A stretch of DNA of 64,000 bases from Metallyticus violacea. Taxonomy: Eukaryota; Arthropoda; Insecta; Mantodea; Metallyticidae. Below, in pieces: positions 1-12,250 of this stretch. The DNA is taken from positions 69,987,501 through 70,051,500 of the forward strand of contig CM060842.1 of NCBI GenBank assembly GCA_030762175.1. The letters run 5' to 3'. Every line of letters begins with the position of its first letter. The stretch's first letter is position 1. Position numbers and translations under genes: made by a program. The notes under the pieces were generated by a model, which was given only the letters and a program-made list of their open reading frames with translations, searched no databases and had not been told where the DNA came from.

Positions 1-1974
1 TACACTCTTAAAGCACATCATTAGAGTACAACTACATTGTAACACTTGACTGCCGGAAAAATATGTCATCCAAAGAAAATAAATAATGTTTACAAGATGC
101 TTTAGTCTCTTCCACGTCTTTACTTAAAGCCTGCTATCTCCCTTGCTAGAAGCGACTTTGTTACCAAAAAGGGGAACAAAAGAAATTGAAGCTGAAGAGA
201 CGTCCGTTAGAAGACTGGAGTTGTGGGTGATTCCTTGTTCTATTAACTCTCTCTGAACTAGTTTGGACACGTTCCAATAAGAATGGCCACTTCCTGGGGA
301 ATATCGTTCCAATGCTTGAAATAAATAGCAGTGGAGAAGCACTCTGGAAACTGAACAGGCAATAAATTTAGATTGTGATACGTGCAGGAAACTTCTAGAT
401 TGAGTCCTGCTGATAAACCATATCACAAGTATCTGAAATGCAGATCGCAAGGTATTAATAAGTGGATAATATAGTGCAAAAAAGGGTTTCCTTTAATTAC
501 GAAGAATGGGAGAATAATACATATTGGTTTTGAATATAGTGTAATTGTTGTCCAAGTTAGGTATTATTGTTCTTATTATTTTTATTATTAATATCATCAT
601 GATTATGATTAATTATAACTTGATTTGAGCCCATTGGTCCTTTCAAAATACTTCGAAGATATACTCCAACTATCTTATTAAATTGACCGTGAAAATGATA
701 AGCTGGTGCAAACAAAAAATACAAGAAATGGAAATAGATAGGAAACAATTTATAGTGCAATAGTGCAGGCAAAAAAATTTTATGGGATCGAAGTTTGTGC
801 TCTGGATGAAGAATGGGTTAATATGGATAAAATAAGTACACAATTTAGAAATAATTTTGAAATTATAATAAGGAATTCTAATACAAAAAGTTGAATTTTG
901 CAGAAAAAGTTAACTGGTAGGAAAATAGGGAAAGAAATTACATTTTTTATACATTGGAATGGATGATGTGTGGACCTTAAGAGATTATAATATTATAGAA
1001 AGAATTAAGAAGTAGAGAGGGTTGAAGATATTGAAAGAAAAGAAACCTATTGTAATTTTAAATATAAAAATTCATTGAGTGAGTAGGTAGATCTAAATAA
1101 AGACTGGGTAAGGGACTGCTGTGTGCTGATGGATATCGTGTATGAGAACAGGTGTTCTGAAATTTAAGGGATTAAGAAAGCGCAATAATATGACCACATG
1201 TTCATTCCGTGGAGAAATACGAAATTACTTGACTATTTATTATAAATGTAAAGAAAATAAAAACGAGGAATGAAAAAATGATGTAAATTTGTTGTAAGTT
1301 ACATACAAATTATATAAGAATTGTTTTGGGCAAAGAGACATACATATTAAGGAACCAAGAATATTCATTGGAAAAATGAGAGAAAAATGGTTAAGAAAAA
1401 TAAAGATTGAGGTAGAATAAAAATTTAGAGTGTTTTCGAAGAATAAATTAAGACTTGTTATAAATCATTCCTAATGCATCTACAGCCTCAATATTAAGAT
1501 ATAATATGATCTGGATAGGATAAAGCAACTCTAAAAAATAATGGGTTTATAAATAAATAGGCACAGAAGCAAATTATGATTTATTAGAGAAGGATAGGGG
1601 GTCCTGTTTTAGGGGATTAGAGAACACAGCGCTTATCCTTGTAAGAGTTATATTAATGAATTCTGAAAGCAATAAAGGTCCTAGATCCGCCAGTGGTAGT
1701 AGTCTATGTGTAGATTAATTGGTTATATTTTAAATATGGATATAATTGCTTGAATTTGGATGTACTCATGTCACATAATTATGTTTACTTTATGCATGCG
1801 TACCACAAGTTATTCTCCTTTCTTAGGTATTTCCACTTACTAGCGGCTGCCCCTTCCAGGTTCTGACAAACCACATGAACCATTCGCATATAGTTGCACC
1901 TAGCGTTAGCAGATGTCAGGACAGGTGGTCAGCCAATTTCTCCAGTGGTGTTAATATATTATTATTTGGACGTG
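1..1974. other. AT-rich intronic/intergenic stretch, no gene recognised
   Basis: No exon, RNA gene or clear transposon end was recognised. From about 780 to 1650 the plus strand is markedly purine-rich, with many short AAA/GAA runs. This resembles the composition of decayed non-LTR retrotransposon coding sequence, but no diagnostic motif survives. The short open frames near 124-450 and 557-772 on the minus strand look like chance frames in AT-rich DNA. Confidence 0.5.
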
Positions 1975-1994
1975 AAATGTCCGGTAATTTTGTC

Positions 1995-2185
1995 CAGGGA
2001 CATTTTTTTTAGGTATGGAGCTCTTTAACGTTCTTTAACTCTAACATACCAACTTAAGTCTCTCCCTGAGGACTTGGGCTTGATATTTTTACATCCTAAA
2101 AAAGCGTATCAATATAGGTGGATCTTAAACCCGCTACTCTTAGGTCCAAAGGAGAGCGCGTTATCCCTACACCATCCAGATTGAT
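1995..2185 (-). mobile_element. Diverged tRNA-derived SINE (third type)
   Basis: Read on the minus strand, the right end starts with a tRNA-like head. It has an A-box-like GATGGTGTAGGGATAACG (about 2157-2175) and a degenerate B box GGGTTTAAGATCC (2119-2131). A non-tRNA body follows, ending near a TTAAAGAGCTCCAT block. That block resembles the TTAAAGAGCGTCCAT 3' segment of the SINE family at 15747, so the two may share a tail. No target-site duplication was identified. Pol III box spacing fits a tRNA ancestor, but the head is too diverged to be a tRNA gene. Confidence 0.6.
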
Positions 2186-2436
2186 AAAAAAATTTGCAGC
2201 TGTAATTAAATCTGTAGTATAGATCATCCCGAAGTTCTGTATCTTCATGGGATATATGATATTATTACTTAATTTATTTTTCTTCTGGCATTTTCCTTTT
2301 ATTCGATGTTTTGTTATAATGTTAGTGACTCTGTGATTAATTCATAATTTGTACGTTTCTTCAAAAAGCACATTGTCCATATCCTGACACTCGTAGAAAT
2401 TTCATCTCTGCGATGCCGTTATTTTTCTGGATGTTC

Positions 2437-2439
<3 letters not shown>

Positions 2440-2492
<53 letters not shown>
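2440..2492. repeat. (AAT)n microsatellite
   Basis: Uninterrupted AAT/TAA trinucleotide run of about 53 bases. A run of the complementary unit (TTA)n follows at 2600-2646 about 110 bases away, so the two can pair as an imperfect hairpin. Confidence 0.95.
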
Positions 2493-2599
2493 GTTTTGTT
2501 TTATCGTAGTTTCTGTTTACTTATTTCTTTTCGTATTCAAAATCATTGCACAAAACAGTCGAAATTTGTAAAGCTAATTTCTACTTTATATTTCTGTAT

Positions 2600-2611
2600 C
2601 ATTATTATTAT

Positions 2612-2644
<33 letters not shown>

Positions 2645-2646
2645 TA
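2600..2646. repeat. (TTA)n microsatellite
   Basis: ATT/TTA trinucleotide run with one TTG interruption near its start, in inverse orientation to the AAT run at 2440-2492. Confidence 0.9.
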
Positions 2647-2649
2647 TAT

Positions 2650-3888
2650 AGTTCTCAGAAAAATAAAGATGGTTTTCATTTTCACAAATAAAGGAAAGGA
2701 AGTCGAAATTTCCTTCGGTATATATTTTGTTCTTAGAATAGCAACATATGGATTTGAAAAGTAACTCAAATCGGAGGCCTTCAGTTCACTGTGCCGATTA
2801 ACTAATGCTCCTGCTCGTATACAGCCGCAAATTTCGGTATTTGGCATCAAATATTATAATAAATATCAAGGTCTCTCAGATGAAAAAGTGTGCGTTTGTA
2901 GCCGTGGAAGACATCGTAAATTAATGGTTACAGCATTCGTGTACTCGGATAATTCTCTTAAAATTCTGTGAATGATCCCCAACTTAAATTTAGCTATGCT
3001 CAATTTGATTGCCCTATTAATGTAACTTTTTCTGCATGTTTCAGGAGTAATTCCTAAGTTTAAGTAAAGTTGAATGGGAAGTGTTTGCAATAAAATGCCA
3101 ACATGGCAGCTCATATTTTCAAAGGATTTTTAAAATAAAAGTAGAGTATTGTGTAAGTTATCACATCATAGACAATATTTCTACATGAAGTTTTACAATT
3201 TATCTAAATGGTCTGAAAGACAGCGTTTTGTTGTTTTCCTGTATCTTTAGCAGCACTTAATTCATGTTACAGAAGCTTTACTTACCATGACAACAAATTA
3301 CCAAATGGGGTGGTCCGGCGTAGTTAGAATTCGCATTCAGGATATTCAAGTGTTTTGTGGCCAGTCGTGATTTTCCCTGGATGCTTAGGCTGGGATGAAT
3401 ATTTTCTAATAACTTTCAGCTCTCCCATTTCATTCCGCTGGTTCTATTATTGGGTTGAAAGAACTTGGGCGAGACGGTGTGGTGTGACAGTGGCTCGCGC
3501 TTTGGAAAGGTCTCAAGGCATCAGTGTTAGGGATCCAGTCTACATCGCTCGGTGTCTCCCATTACTCATCCTTTCCTCCCGAAGCTGTCCCCACTGGGAG
3601 TGTAGATACAAACGGCCAGCCATTAAGCAAGGCTTAAGTATCGAAATATCCTCCTCCGTTCCTAATAATCCAATCCTGTCCAGTTTCGTTAAGTCTCTAT
3701 GAAAATAATTTGAATATTAAAATTCTTATAAAATAATACTTGTAATAGAGTATGAAATAAGTGGTGTTCAGATAGGACTTGTGACAAAACTATCACACAA
3801 AAGTAGAGGTAAATACATTAATTTGTAATTTAAAGTTAAATAAATGAGGGGCATTTCGAACATCTTTTTTGATACCCATTTAATGTCT
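2650..3888. other. No gene recognised
   Basis: A 115-codon open frame lies on the plus strand at 3355-3702, in slightly GC-richer sequence than its surroundings. Its translation shows no domain I recognise, no splice-site pair was evident, and it could be a chance frame or an unrecognised repeat. The rest is AT-rich without features. Confidence 0.4.
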
Positions 3889-4508
3889 GAACTCAAGAGA
3901 AATTAATTTACTCATGAAGTATTTCTGTGTGTACAATTGCTATACTAATTTCTAAAATGTCAAATGTTGAATTATCACAATTTTGTTTGCACCAAACTTG
4001 TGCTGTTTAATGAGTCTTTTTATCACTTAAACCTAGAAAATTGTCCATTTAATTTAGAAGAATGAGATTATATAAGGATGCACATTTAAAGATATTTTTA
4101 CCCAGAAAACAACGATCGTTAAAATGCTCTAATTTTTGCATACAATTTCTTTCAAGCAAATATGAGCATTTTCTTATAACGTTTTCATTTAATTATAAAT
4201 GATAGTTTGTAAAATCTAATTAGGTGTAGAATCAATTTTTGAACTCGGAGAAATTAGTTTACTCGTGAAATATTTCTGTCTTTTTATACAGTCCCTATAC
4301 TGAGTTCTAAAATGCGTCTTTTTCATAACTTAAACCGAGAGAAATATCCATTTAATTTAGAGGATTGAGATTACATAAGGGTGTACATTTAAAGAGATTT
4401 TTCCACAGATGACAACGATAGTAATAATGCTGTATTTTTTGCATGTAATTTCTTTCAAGCATTTCCCAAAAAACGTTCAATTAATTATACATGAAATCTT
4501 GTAAAACC
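3889..4508. repeat. Diverged tandem duplication, two units of about 350 and 270 bp
   Basis: Unit 1 (3889-4240) and unit 2 (4241-about 4508) align along their length. Both open with GAACTC, then AAATTA and TTTACTC. Both share TCCATTTAATTTAGA, an ACATTTAAAGA block, ACAACGAT, and AATTTCTTTCAAGCA in the same order. Unit 2 lacks about 75 bases of unit 1, mainly around 3963-4010. The units are noticeably diverged, so the duplication is old. Confidence 0.85.
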
Positions 4509-5469
4509 ATTGTAAATAAAGTAAGTTGATAACTGCGAGAACGGCTATTTTACCATTTTGGTTTTCTTTTGTTGCTATTTCCACGATTTCTAAACCTCAG
4601 CTAATGGGATATTGTCTTTGCTACCGTTTGTTTTTAGGCATTACTAAGCCATATTTCACCTCAAATCAATGTATAGTTTCAACGTCTCAGTATGGTAAAC
4701 TAATTGTGTTGTATGAATGGACATCTATTAGCAGTTTCTGAAGAAAGAAAGTTTACGTGAGAGTTCTGGAGTTAGAGTATGTAAGTTATACTGTAGTTCT
4801 CTCTGGAATATCTATGAACGTTCCAAAGCAGATCCACCAAAACAGACCGAGACGTGCAATGTATCTGAAGATGATTGCTCTCTTCTTTATAGGGATGCTG
4901 TTGGAAAATCTTCATGTTCCTCGTAAGCAGTTACATTAAAAATTCTGAAACTTCAGCAGTTTCTATTCCACCATTACCTCCCGTTCTCCATTTTATCTTT
5001 GGCAATCTCATTCCTCAGCTAGATTGTGTTCCACTTCCGTTAGAATGCTACAGATTGTTTTGACAGATTGTGGCTGCAACCTCTTTTAATAAAAAATATC
5101 ATGGTCGCGTTTCGGTTTAGCAGTACTCCGTCATTCTTCCTCGCCCTCTCCGACTGCGACACGTGTTGAATGCTAGGACCTTATTGCATGAAGAATTTTT
5201 CCTTCTATCGAAAGAAAAAAAATAGAAGTCTTAGGATGAATATACTTAAAATATAGTGGCATTCTAAAGTAAAACTAGATTACCACAGTGCAACGATGTT
5301 TTAAAAAGTGACATGAATAATGTGTTTTATATTCGTTCAAACACTTAAATATGGTCTTTACGAACCTAAGATATTCTTGGATTTTTCATTCAGTTCCCAT
5401 TATTTTTTCGATTCGATTTCATTTTAATGAGAGCATTAATAAATTCAATAATATTTCTTGCTCTACTTA
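4509..5469. other. No gene recognised
   Basis: AT-rich sequence. The open frames at 4526-4741, 4757-4939 and 5351-5563 are short and match no family I know. The last one runs into the MITE that starts at 5472. Confidence 0.4.
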
Positions 5470-5471
5470 TA

Positions 5472-5868
5472 CAGTGAGGTTATTTGAGCTGAGCGCGGCC
5501 ACTTTACTGGAGAATTTCAGCGGCCGCAACCGTAAAAAGGGAGACAAGAATCGACACGCGTAGAGTTAGTGTTTTTATTTTTACTGAAAGCATAAAATGT
5601 TACTGTATTTAAAACGGATAATAAACCTGCGTTCTGAGACATCCTGTTTCCAGTAGCTGGCAAACAATTTCTCACCTAGAACACTTTGTCCAGATATTAT
5701 CTTGCGAAAGACCGTAACACTTTTCCATTTTCACATATGTATGATACATAAAGCTCTCATGAAACTAATCCGCAGTGCTGCCTGCACTTGCACTAGACGG
5801 CATTGACGATTGACTTTCCCCAGTACGCAGCCGCACTCTGCCGGCCCATAACTCAAATAACCTCGCTG
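5472..5868 (-). mobile_element. TA-flanked MITE, family A copy 1 (mariner/IS630-like derivative)
   Basis: The left end reads CAGTGAGGTTATTTGAGCT and the right end is its inverted partner CAGCGAGGTTATTTGAGTT. The imperfect terminal inverted repeats extend about 30 bases. A TA dinucleotide lies on each side (5470-5471 and 5869-5870), as expected for Tc1/mariner-class insertion. Internal sequence such as TTGTCCAGATATT and a CTTGCGAA block is shared with copies at 19755 and 25827. At about 400 bp it is non-autonomous. The strand is that of the transposase remnant readable in copy 2. Confidence 0.85.
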
Positions 5869-5870
5869 TA

Positions 5871-8104
5871 CTTTGTAACATAAATCTACAAAGTATTTTC
5901 AGTCGTCCTGCAACCATTATTGTTATATAGTTTTTCTCTATACTTTTCCAAATCTACTTTTGGCAGACCTACTTGTAATCAAGTTTTAGGCAAGAGAAAG
6001 TATTAAATGACTCTGATTTTTCTGATTGTTAGGTTATAGCCAATCTCTTACTTTAAAAAATAAATCATTTTACATAATTGTTAACTAATATATCTAGTTT
6101 TAAAACGTTATAAAAACATAGAATAAAATCAAGTTTATTAATAATTTTGTGTATATCGGCTTCATATAAAGCTGTGTGCCAAAGAAACAAAAATCTATAA
6201 ACGTAGTCTGAAAACTATATCAATGTCATTTTAGTTCCTAAATTAAAATAAGTCTGCTGGTTCAAAATAATGACAAAAGTGTTTCTGGATACACAAAGGT
6301 GGCTTGTAAATATTTATTAAAATATTACAACATTCTGATGCAGCAAGGGAGATTTTCAATGCTATCGAGTGAGTAATGAGGACTTACAAGCGTTTTTGCC
6401 ATTACACTTTCTTTTGTTCTTTGCTTAGTGTGTATTAATTTTAAGGAATTCCGAAGGAGGAATTTCGGTTGTACCAATGAAAAATTTTTAAAAATTTTCT
6501 TCTAATCCCCATCGATCTTGCTTATTAGGCACCAAAAATTACGTTTTTTTAATATTTTATTATATATACACATATATATAGCAATTAACAAAGATTCATC
6601 CAGTTCGTTAACCAGCAAAATTGGACCATTGGGGGGGGGGGGTTAACCTAAAGCGAAATTTAAAAATCGTTCTAGCGGCCGCAATTTTTTTTTTCTCTGC
6701 GAAACTCTGTATATACTATTGAAATATTATAAAACAAGAAAAATAGTTATATATATAACACCAACGAAAAAGGCAGAAAAACGACAAAGCTCAAGCACTT
6801 AGATGTTTTTAATGCAAGAAGAACTCGAGAAGTGAAAATATAACAAGAGATAATCTGTCTCTAAGTGTTTTATCCTGTTTCTGTTTCTTTAGTTATTGTT
6901 ATTTAGTTATTGTTCGAGTGTTACTTTATTTTTCATTTATATTATATATAGTATAAATAATTAATATATAATGTAATGATTTCCTAGTATCGGAAACACT
7001 CCATTGTAAATATTCTTAGCTTTTGGCACACACTGTCTAGAAACACGTATATTTTCCGTTTAATTTATCAAAATAATTTCGATTAAAATCTTAGTCATCT
7101 TATTTTACCATATAGTTCGACCAATTTGGCAGGTTATGAAGCATCTTTTACTTTAGCAAGAGAGGTGAGGCTTTTGCTTCTTTTTTTACCCTGCTTGAGC
7201 ATAACCGTTTCGGTGATGGCGGTAATCCATTAGTTGTGACGTCACTTGCAGACGGGATAACAAACGATATCCACCTGGGCTGAATAGCGCTTCGGCTGAC
7301 GATTAATTGTCTTGTTTAAGATCAAAGAAGGGAACGGGAGTGATTGATGGAGGCTCTGTCAACTTAATTGGTGAGGAGAACCCAACTTGCTCTTGATCAT
7401 TTAGTTATTGTTACCGCGTACAAAGCGTAGATTTCCTTTCTACGCGCCTTTCAACAAGTCAATTTACTTGCTATTATTATGGCGTGGAAGCGATAACCAA
7501 CATAAAGGACTCGGTAATTGCCTTTAAAGTTAATCTTCCTCAAGAAAATGAGCTTCTTAGAATAAGTCTAGCGCGCCTGTTACATTTTGTGTCTGTCTTT
7601 CGCTTCAGCATGTACATATGATTACATTGCAGCAATGAAAATCCTGGCACTGCTACCACCATTAGTAAACAAATGACGAGTTTCCAGTTTACCGCTATGC
7701 ATTTAAACTGCTTCCATGATAGAGGCTCAGTAAACGAAGCCAACAACTGAGTTTAATAGAATGGGCTTTAACCGTAAATACTAATAAGAGACATGCCCCT
7801 CATTTGCAACAATAGTTAGCTAAAAGGAACACAGTAAAGTAGGTAAACTGTGCACATAGATGACATACCAAATACAGCAAATAAATTCGCCTCAATAAAA
7901 TGTGCAAGACTTCACACCATTTTAATATATTTACAAACATAGTTTAACAACAAATTATTTGAATAAATGTATCGCTAACACTGGTCTGTTATACAGTTAC
8001 TAATAGAGAAAATTGTTTACTTTATATTATGTGTATTTATTAATTTATATATTATATAAATTATTATATAAATATATTATATTATAAATTTATATATTAT
8101 AGAC
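5871..8104. other. AT-rich stretch with one GC-richer island
   Basis: No gene recognised. Notable local points are a run of 12 G at 6631-6642, a GCGGCCGC site near 6675, and a GC-richer segment at about 7190-7500 that contains a perfect CRE palindrome. The far right end (about 8035-8100) is almost pure A/T with TATA repeats. Confidence 0.5.
7236..7245. promoter_or_regulatory. Perfect CRE-type palindrome
   Basis: GTGACGTCAC contains the consensus TGACGTCA bound by CREB/ATF bZIP factors. It sits in a comparatively GC-rich island within AT-rich intron. A single consensus site does not prove an enhancer. Confidence 0.3.
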
Positions 8105-8650
8105 GGGATGGTATGGGCGCCAAATTATGAGATGGTTTTTATCCGTGTTGCTGTCGTGTTTGTTGTTGGTTCACATTGGTGATGCCAAATAATGAAGCGG
8201 TTATGGTGTGTGTTTACGCTTCGGTGACCACTATTTCTCAGGGAATTATTTGACTATTTTGTTGATTTGTGCAGCACAGAGGGGGAACCATTAGTATAAA
8301 TAATCACACAATGAGACACACACACACACACACATAGATATATAGTAATTTATTTTTCTCTAAATATTTCGCGTCCTCTGGTGTTTTGCGTACGATAGAA
8401 TTTATCTACATCGAAAATAAACGTAGCTGCCGTGACTTCCACGGATATGAACTAAATCTGAGAACTACGTGTGAAGTTGAATATGCCTCAGCATATATCT
8501 CGACCCGTATAGCGTACGTCGCAGCGTGTAGACTTTAACAATGAGCGTGTCTAGCCCCGTGTATGTGTCCCCGCAGAACTTAAAACGCGTTACTTGAATA
8601 GAAGTGTGTGCGTGGACCGCCTCTAGCTGCTTTGATCTGCGTGAACTGAA
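8105..8650 (+). mobile_element. Interspersed repeat family G copy 1 (possible LTR-retrotransposon leader)
   Basis: Shares with 37745-38115 an ordered series of blocks: GATGAAGCG-like, ATCTCAGGG-like, and a strongly conserved core at 8368-8462 beginning CGTCCTCTGGTGTTTTGCGT. It also carries GGGCGCCAAATTATGAG at about 8115. GGCGCCAAAT-type sequence is common near retroviral-like primer-binding sites, which suggests LTR-retrotransposon ancestry, but no LTR pair or gag/pol is visible. A CA run lies at about 8308-8333. Confidence 0.5.
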
Positions 8651-9555
8651 GCAGAATTGATTTACTATCAGATCTGGAACTGTCTTGTGCTTATCGGAAC
8701 TGCGTCTCTTTGTTTAACTAATCTGAAACTTGTTGACATAGTGATTTTAAAGTCTAACTGTACAACACCTGTCAGATTCAAAGCCCTAAAGAATTTAAAA
8801 GTACTTGGTAGTCAAGTTAAGGGTTCGGAACCAAGGGTATTTGGCTAGAGGCAGCCCATGGCTTATGTTGCTTAACGTTGTTTGTTGTCGCTCTATGTAT
8901 AACTGTGATAAAGAAACGAAATAACGGGTAATCAGGTTTTAGAACACCAATATCGAATGTTCTAAATACTGGAATATCTGATTATGCACGTAGCGTCGCC
9001 AAACACTATAAACACTACAATGAAGAAACGCAGTAATAAAAACGTTTGATAACACAATTAGTCGCAGTAGGTTCACCAAAGCCCATAAATATTCATCCCA
9101 AGAACTTCAAAACATTCGTGAATATTTTATTGACTTCATACACGCCTCCAAAACTCGTGATTCTGATGTAACTTGAATTTCCTGCTACCAAAAGAGTACA
9201 AGTTACTAGTTTATTAGTTGACAATTCCGGAGTTTACCTCCAAGGATTCTAAAATGTTCACTCTATTTTAGTGTGAATATATAGATGATGCTATTGTCTA
9301 TTAAGTTGGAAGTAAGCTACCAAGGGGGCTCCCTGCAAGGTTTTTCTACGTTTTGCATACTCTTAACTTAAATTTTATACGCACAAGATCTTATGTGTTA
9401 AAAAGTACCTTTCAAATGCCCTGAAACGCCATGACGCGTTGCTGCTTAATTTCAAAAAGTATAATATTTACATAAAAAGTTTTATATTTTGTTCACTTTT
9501 GTATTATGCCAAGTCTCGCTTGACAGTGGTAGTGTTGCCTGGCACCAGGGTAAAT
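8651..9555. other. No gene recognised
   Basis: AT-rich sequence without recognised exon, repeat or RNA gene. The 63-codon plus-strand frame at 8657 is not distinguishable from chance. Confidence 0.4.
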
Positions 9556-9559
9556 AAAA

Positions 9560-9906
9560 TTCAGAAAATTCTTTAAGAAACTGGTACGGAAATATTATGG
9601 GCGGGGAAAGACAGAATTAAGATAAGGTTCTGGCACAGATTAAAACTATATTTGTATTGGAAAAATAGAAAGTATGGGTCAGTGTTACAAAAAAAATCCT
9701 AAAGCTGTGCAAAGCAATTAAAACAATGACTGGGGAAGGAAAAGAAATATTGAAATGTGTGATAAAAATGGAGAGAAGGTGCAGCAGCATGATCATATTT
9801 GGAAGAATTAGTGAGACAGGATAGGAATATGTAAAGAAAAATGTAAAATGTGTGGTGAATTGGACAATGCGTTGCATTGTATTTTAGAATGTGACAGACA
9901 ATTATG
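9560..9906 (+). pseudogene. Non-LTR retrotransposon C-terminal relic with zinc-knuckle motif
   Basis: On the plus strand, 9834-9906 reads KEKCKMCGELDNALHCILEC followed by DRQL and a stop. This is a Cys-x2-Cys...His-x4-Cys pattern, the short zinc-binding tail found after the reverse transcriptase (and RNase H) of many insect LINEs. Upstream from about 9590 is a lysine-rich, frameshifted stretch compatible with the preceding region. No intact frame remains. Family level (jockey, R1 or other) cannot be told. Confidence 0.6.
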
Positions 9907-10941
9907 AAGAGAACAATGAGGGTAAGCTACCGAATGATATACGAGAATTTTAAATTTAAGGTAATATTTCAATGTAAAGAAAGTAGGGAGTCATTTAGTA
10001 AAAATGAGAAATGTGAACAGATTTATTGAAAATGACAATGAAACTTAAAATTATACAAGAATTATGTACATCAATGAATATGTGAATATTTGTTAAGCAC
10101 ATATTTAAATAAATGTTCATTACATATGCAACAATGTCTGGAAAGACCAAGCAATAGATGCTCAATAGTTAATTCAATTAAAGTTATACACATTTGAACA
10201 AACTTATATTACTCGATTTAAGTGTTTACTTTGAACTAAACTTTGTACAGACAATATTCAATCAATTCTGAACATGTTTTATAGATTTTTTGCAGTAGAG
10301 AAGTAGCCTCTCAATATGATCAGGAAATCTTCAATTCATATTATTCCAGTTACTGAATTTGTCAGATTTTGAACGCAACCCCCACGATTGGCCTACAAAC
10401 AATCAGCTGTTCTAATAACCTAAATTAAAACCGGAAACATATTTAGAATCGTGTAATTTTAATAATGAACATTACTAAATTGTAGGAGTAAATCTGCAAT
10501 AATAAGTCAGCATATTTAAAATGACTACCTTATCAAAGATGAAAACTTTCATAATTTGCTGCAAGGCACGTGCTGTAGCGACTAAAAAATTCGCTTTCAC
10601 AAGTTGCAATTCTGCCTACGAAATGTTGACACTTTGTTTCTTTCTTATGCTTCTTGCAGTTCATTTATGTTCCGTCTTTAAGAATATTGTACGTCATGAG
10701 GATGGAGCAGGTCACAACCCTTCAGTAATTACTCTCTCACCAAAGTCCGAGTGTATGATTAACTCCATTCTACTAGAACACTCCATATATTTATCTTTAA
10801 TTATCTTTGGGAAAACTTCTTTAAAAAATTGAGGCTGTGTATATGTCGGTCTGTCAGAAAAGTTCTCGACCTCGACTGTAGGTGGCCATGCAATTAGAAA
10901 GATAATTTATAAGTGAATTAGACACATGTTTTAAATATTTA
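9907..10941. other. No gene recognised
   Basis: AT-rich sequence. A 103-codon plus-strand frame (10521-10832) has a hydrophobic middle, but no splice signals or family resemblance were seen. It is treated as non-coding. Confidence 0.4.
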
Positions 10942-11241
10942 CACCGCAATGGGTGGTCGAGGTCGTTAAGGCGCAGGTCTCTTTAGCGGGAAGTCAGGGG
11001 TTCGAATCCCACCAGGACCGTCCTCCCTGACTGAGTTTTTTTTTTTTTTTTTTTTCCAGATTTTCCTCAGTCCTCATAAATGGCGAATGCCGCGAAGGTA
11101 GCCTAAACTTAGATCTGTAACGATTCCTTCCTTAAAAATAAACCCTTTCCCAATATATTTCATCAAATGTATCATCAGTGTCCATCACCTGTGGTACTTC
11201 TGTAGCAAAAAACGGGTGTTAAACACCATTCATTAATTTTA
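10942..11241 (+). mobile_element. SINE family 2, full-length copy with target-site duplication
   Basis: The head at about 10945-11030 resembles a class II (Leu/Ser-type) tRNA. It has an A box GGTCGAGGTCGTTAAGGCG and a B box GGGTTCGAATCCC. The body contains GACCGTCCTCCCTGAC, a T-rich tract (about 11036-11055), TTTTCCTCAGTC, and a 3' block ACGGGTGTTAAACACCATTC. The insertion is bounded by TTAAATATTTA on both sides (10931-10941 and 11242-11252). The family recurs at 36108, 39839 and 61826. Confidence 0.92.
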
Positions 11242-11252
11242 TTAAATATTTA

Positions 11253-11599
11253 TTTGAATTATGAAATATTTCTATTAACTTTTTTATTTATCATAGCTTT
11301 CTAAATCTAATGTGTTGTGTGTGTTTTTTAAACTAGAAAAAAATTGACTATCATGCCATGATAGATTCTTTATAACAGCCTGTTTAATGTAAAAATAAAT
11401 TCAAATTAATTTTATAAAAGTATATCAAAAGTGTTCTTTATTTACAACGAATAATAAATGTACTGCTGGATTTAATCGTGGCTGCACCAGCCTTGAAGAT
11501 AACTGAACGAAGTCCAAAAGGTACAACAGCAACAGAATTAATGAGCAGGTACATAATACTGCAAGTTAAAGTGTATGAAAATTTTGAGGCTATAATCAT
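11253..11599. other. No gene recognised
   Basis: AT-rich sequence between the SINE duplication and the first readable mariner segment. The last part (from about 11480) may include a decayed transposase N-terminus, but no motif is certain. Confidence 0.35.
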
Positions 11600-12165
11600 T
11601 CCAAAGAACGTTTAGCTTGTATTTTTACAGGAAGGATTTCATATGAAAAAGTTTGTGCATGATGGGTGCCGTGCTTATTAATAGCAGATCAAAAACGATT
11701 TCCTATGCAAATATCGCAACATGTTGGGAGAGCTTTGACAGCAACAGATGAAATTTCGTGCATCGACTTTTGGATGTACCATCACATACTACAATCGAAA
11801 CAGTAGTCAAAACAGTGAACAGAAGCCGGTTGTTCAACGGAAGAAGACAAAGTCGGTTCCATGTACAGGAAATTTATGACATCGAACTTTTAGAACAAAA
11901 ATGAATTTTACTACGGTTATGTTTAGAAAGAAACCCCATAATCGCATAGTAATATTTCAATCTTTTAAACGAACTAGGTAAAAGAGACACGTTAACAAAT
12001 TTTTTCATTGCGACAATACATTGCTCACAAAAGTGTTGAAGGGTTAGGAAAACTGAGAGATTTAAAGCATGCATTATAGGAGCATCCACCACAGTCCCCA
12101 GATTTGGGTCCATATTGTCAAACTCTTCCTCGTTGGTCAACCTTTTCACAAATCAAAAGGCGATT
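11600..12165 (+). pseudogene. Mariner-type transposase relic
   Basis: Frame-shifted plus-strand translation gives KVCA, a stop, then WVPCLLIADQKRFPMQISQ at about 11650-11735. This matches the conserved VCARWVP-LLT-QK linker region of mariner transposases. Further down, at about 12086-12115, HPPQSPDLGPY matches the PPYSPDLAP block that carries the last catalytic Asp. Several stops and shifts separate the two. No intact inverted repeats were found. The 226-bp tandem duplication starts just beyond it. Confidence 0.7.
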
Positions 12166-12250
12166 ACAGCTGTAAAACTGTTCCTTCATTTGGGTTGAGA
12201 ATTTTTTAGGTTAACATTTAGTAAAACGGGTTTTTTTATATCTTCTAGCT

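Noticed and set aside
2440..2646. Trinucleotide arrays as a CRISPR-like or regulatory repeat
   Set aside because: They are simple AAT/TTA microsatellites without spacers. The same type recurs at 41222, 56669 and 58064.
3355..3702. 115-codon plus-strand frame as a possible gene
   Set aside because: No recognisable domain, no start context and no splice pair. Recorded only as unexplained open sequence.
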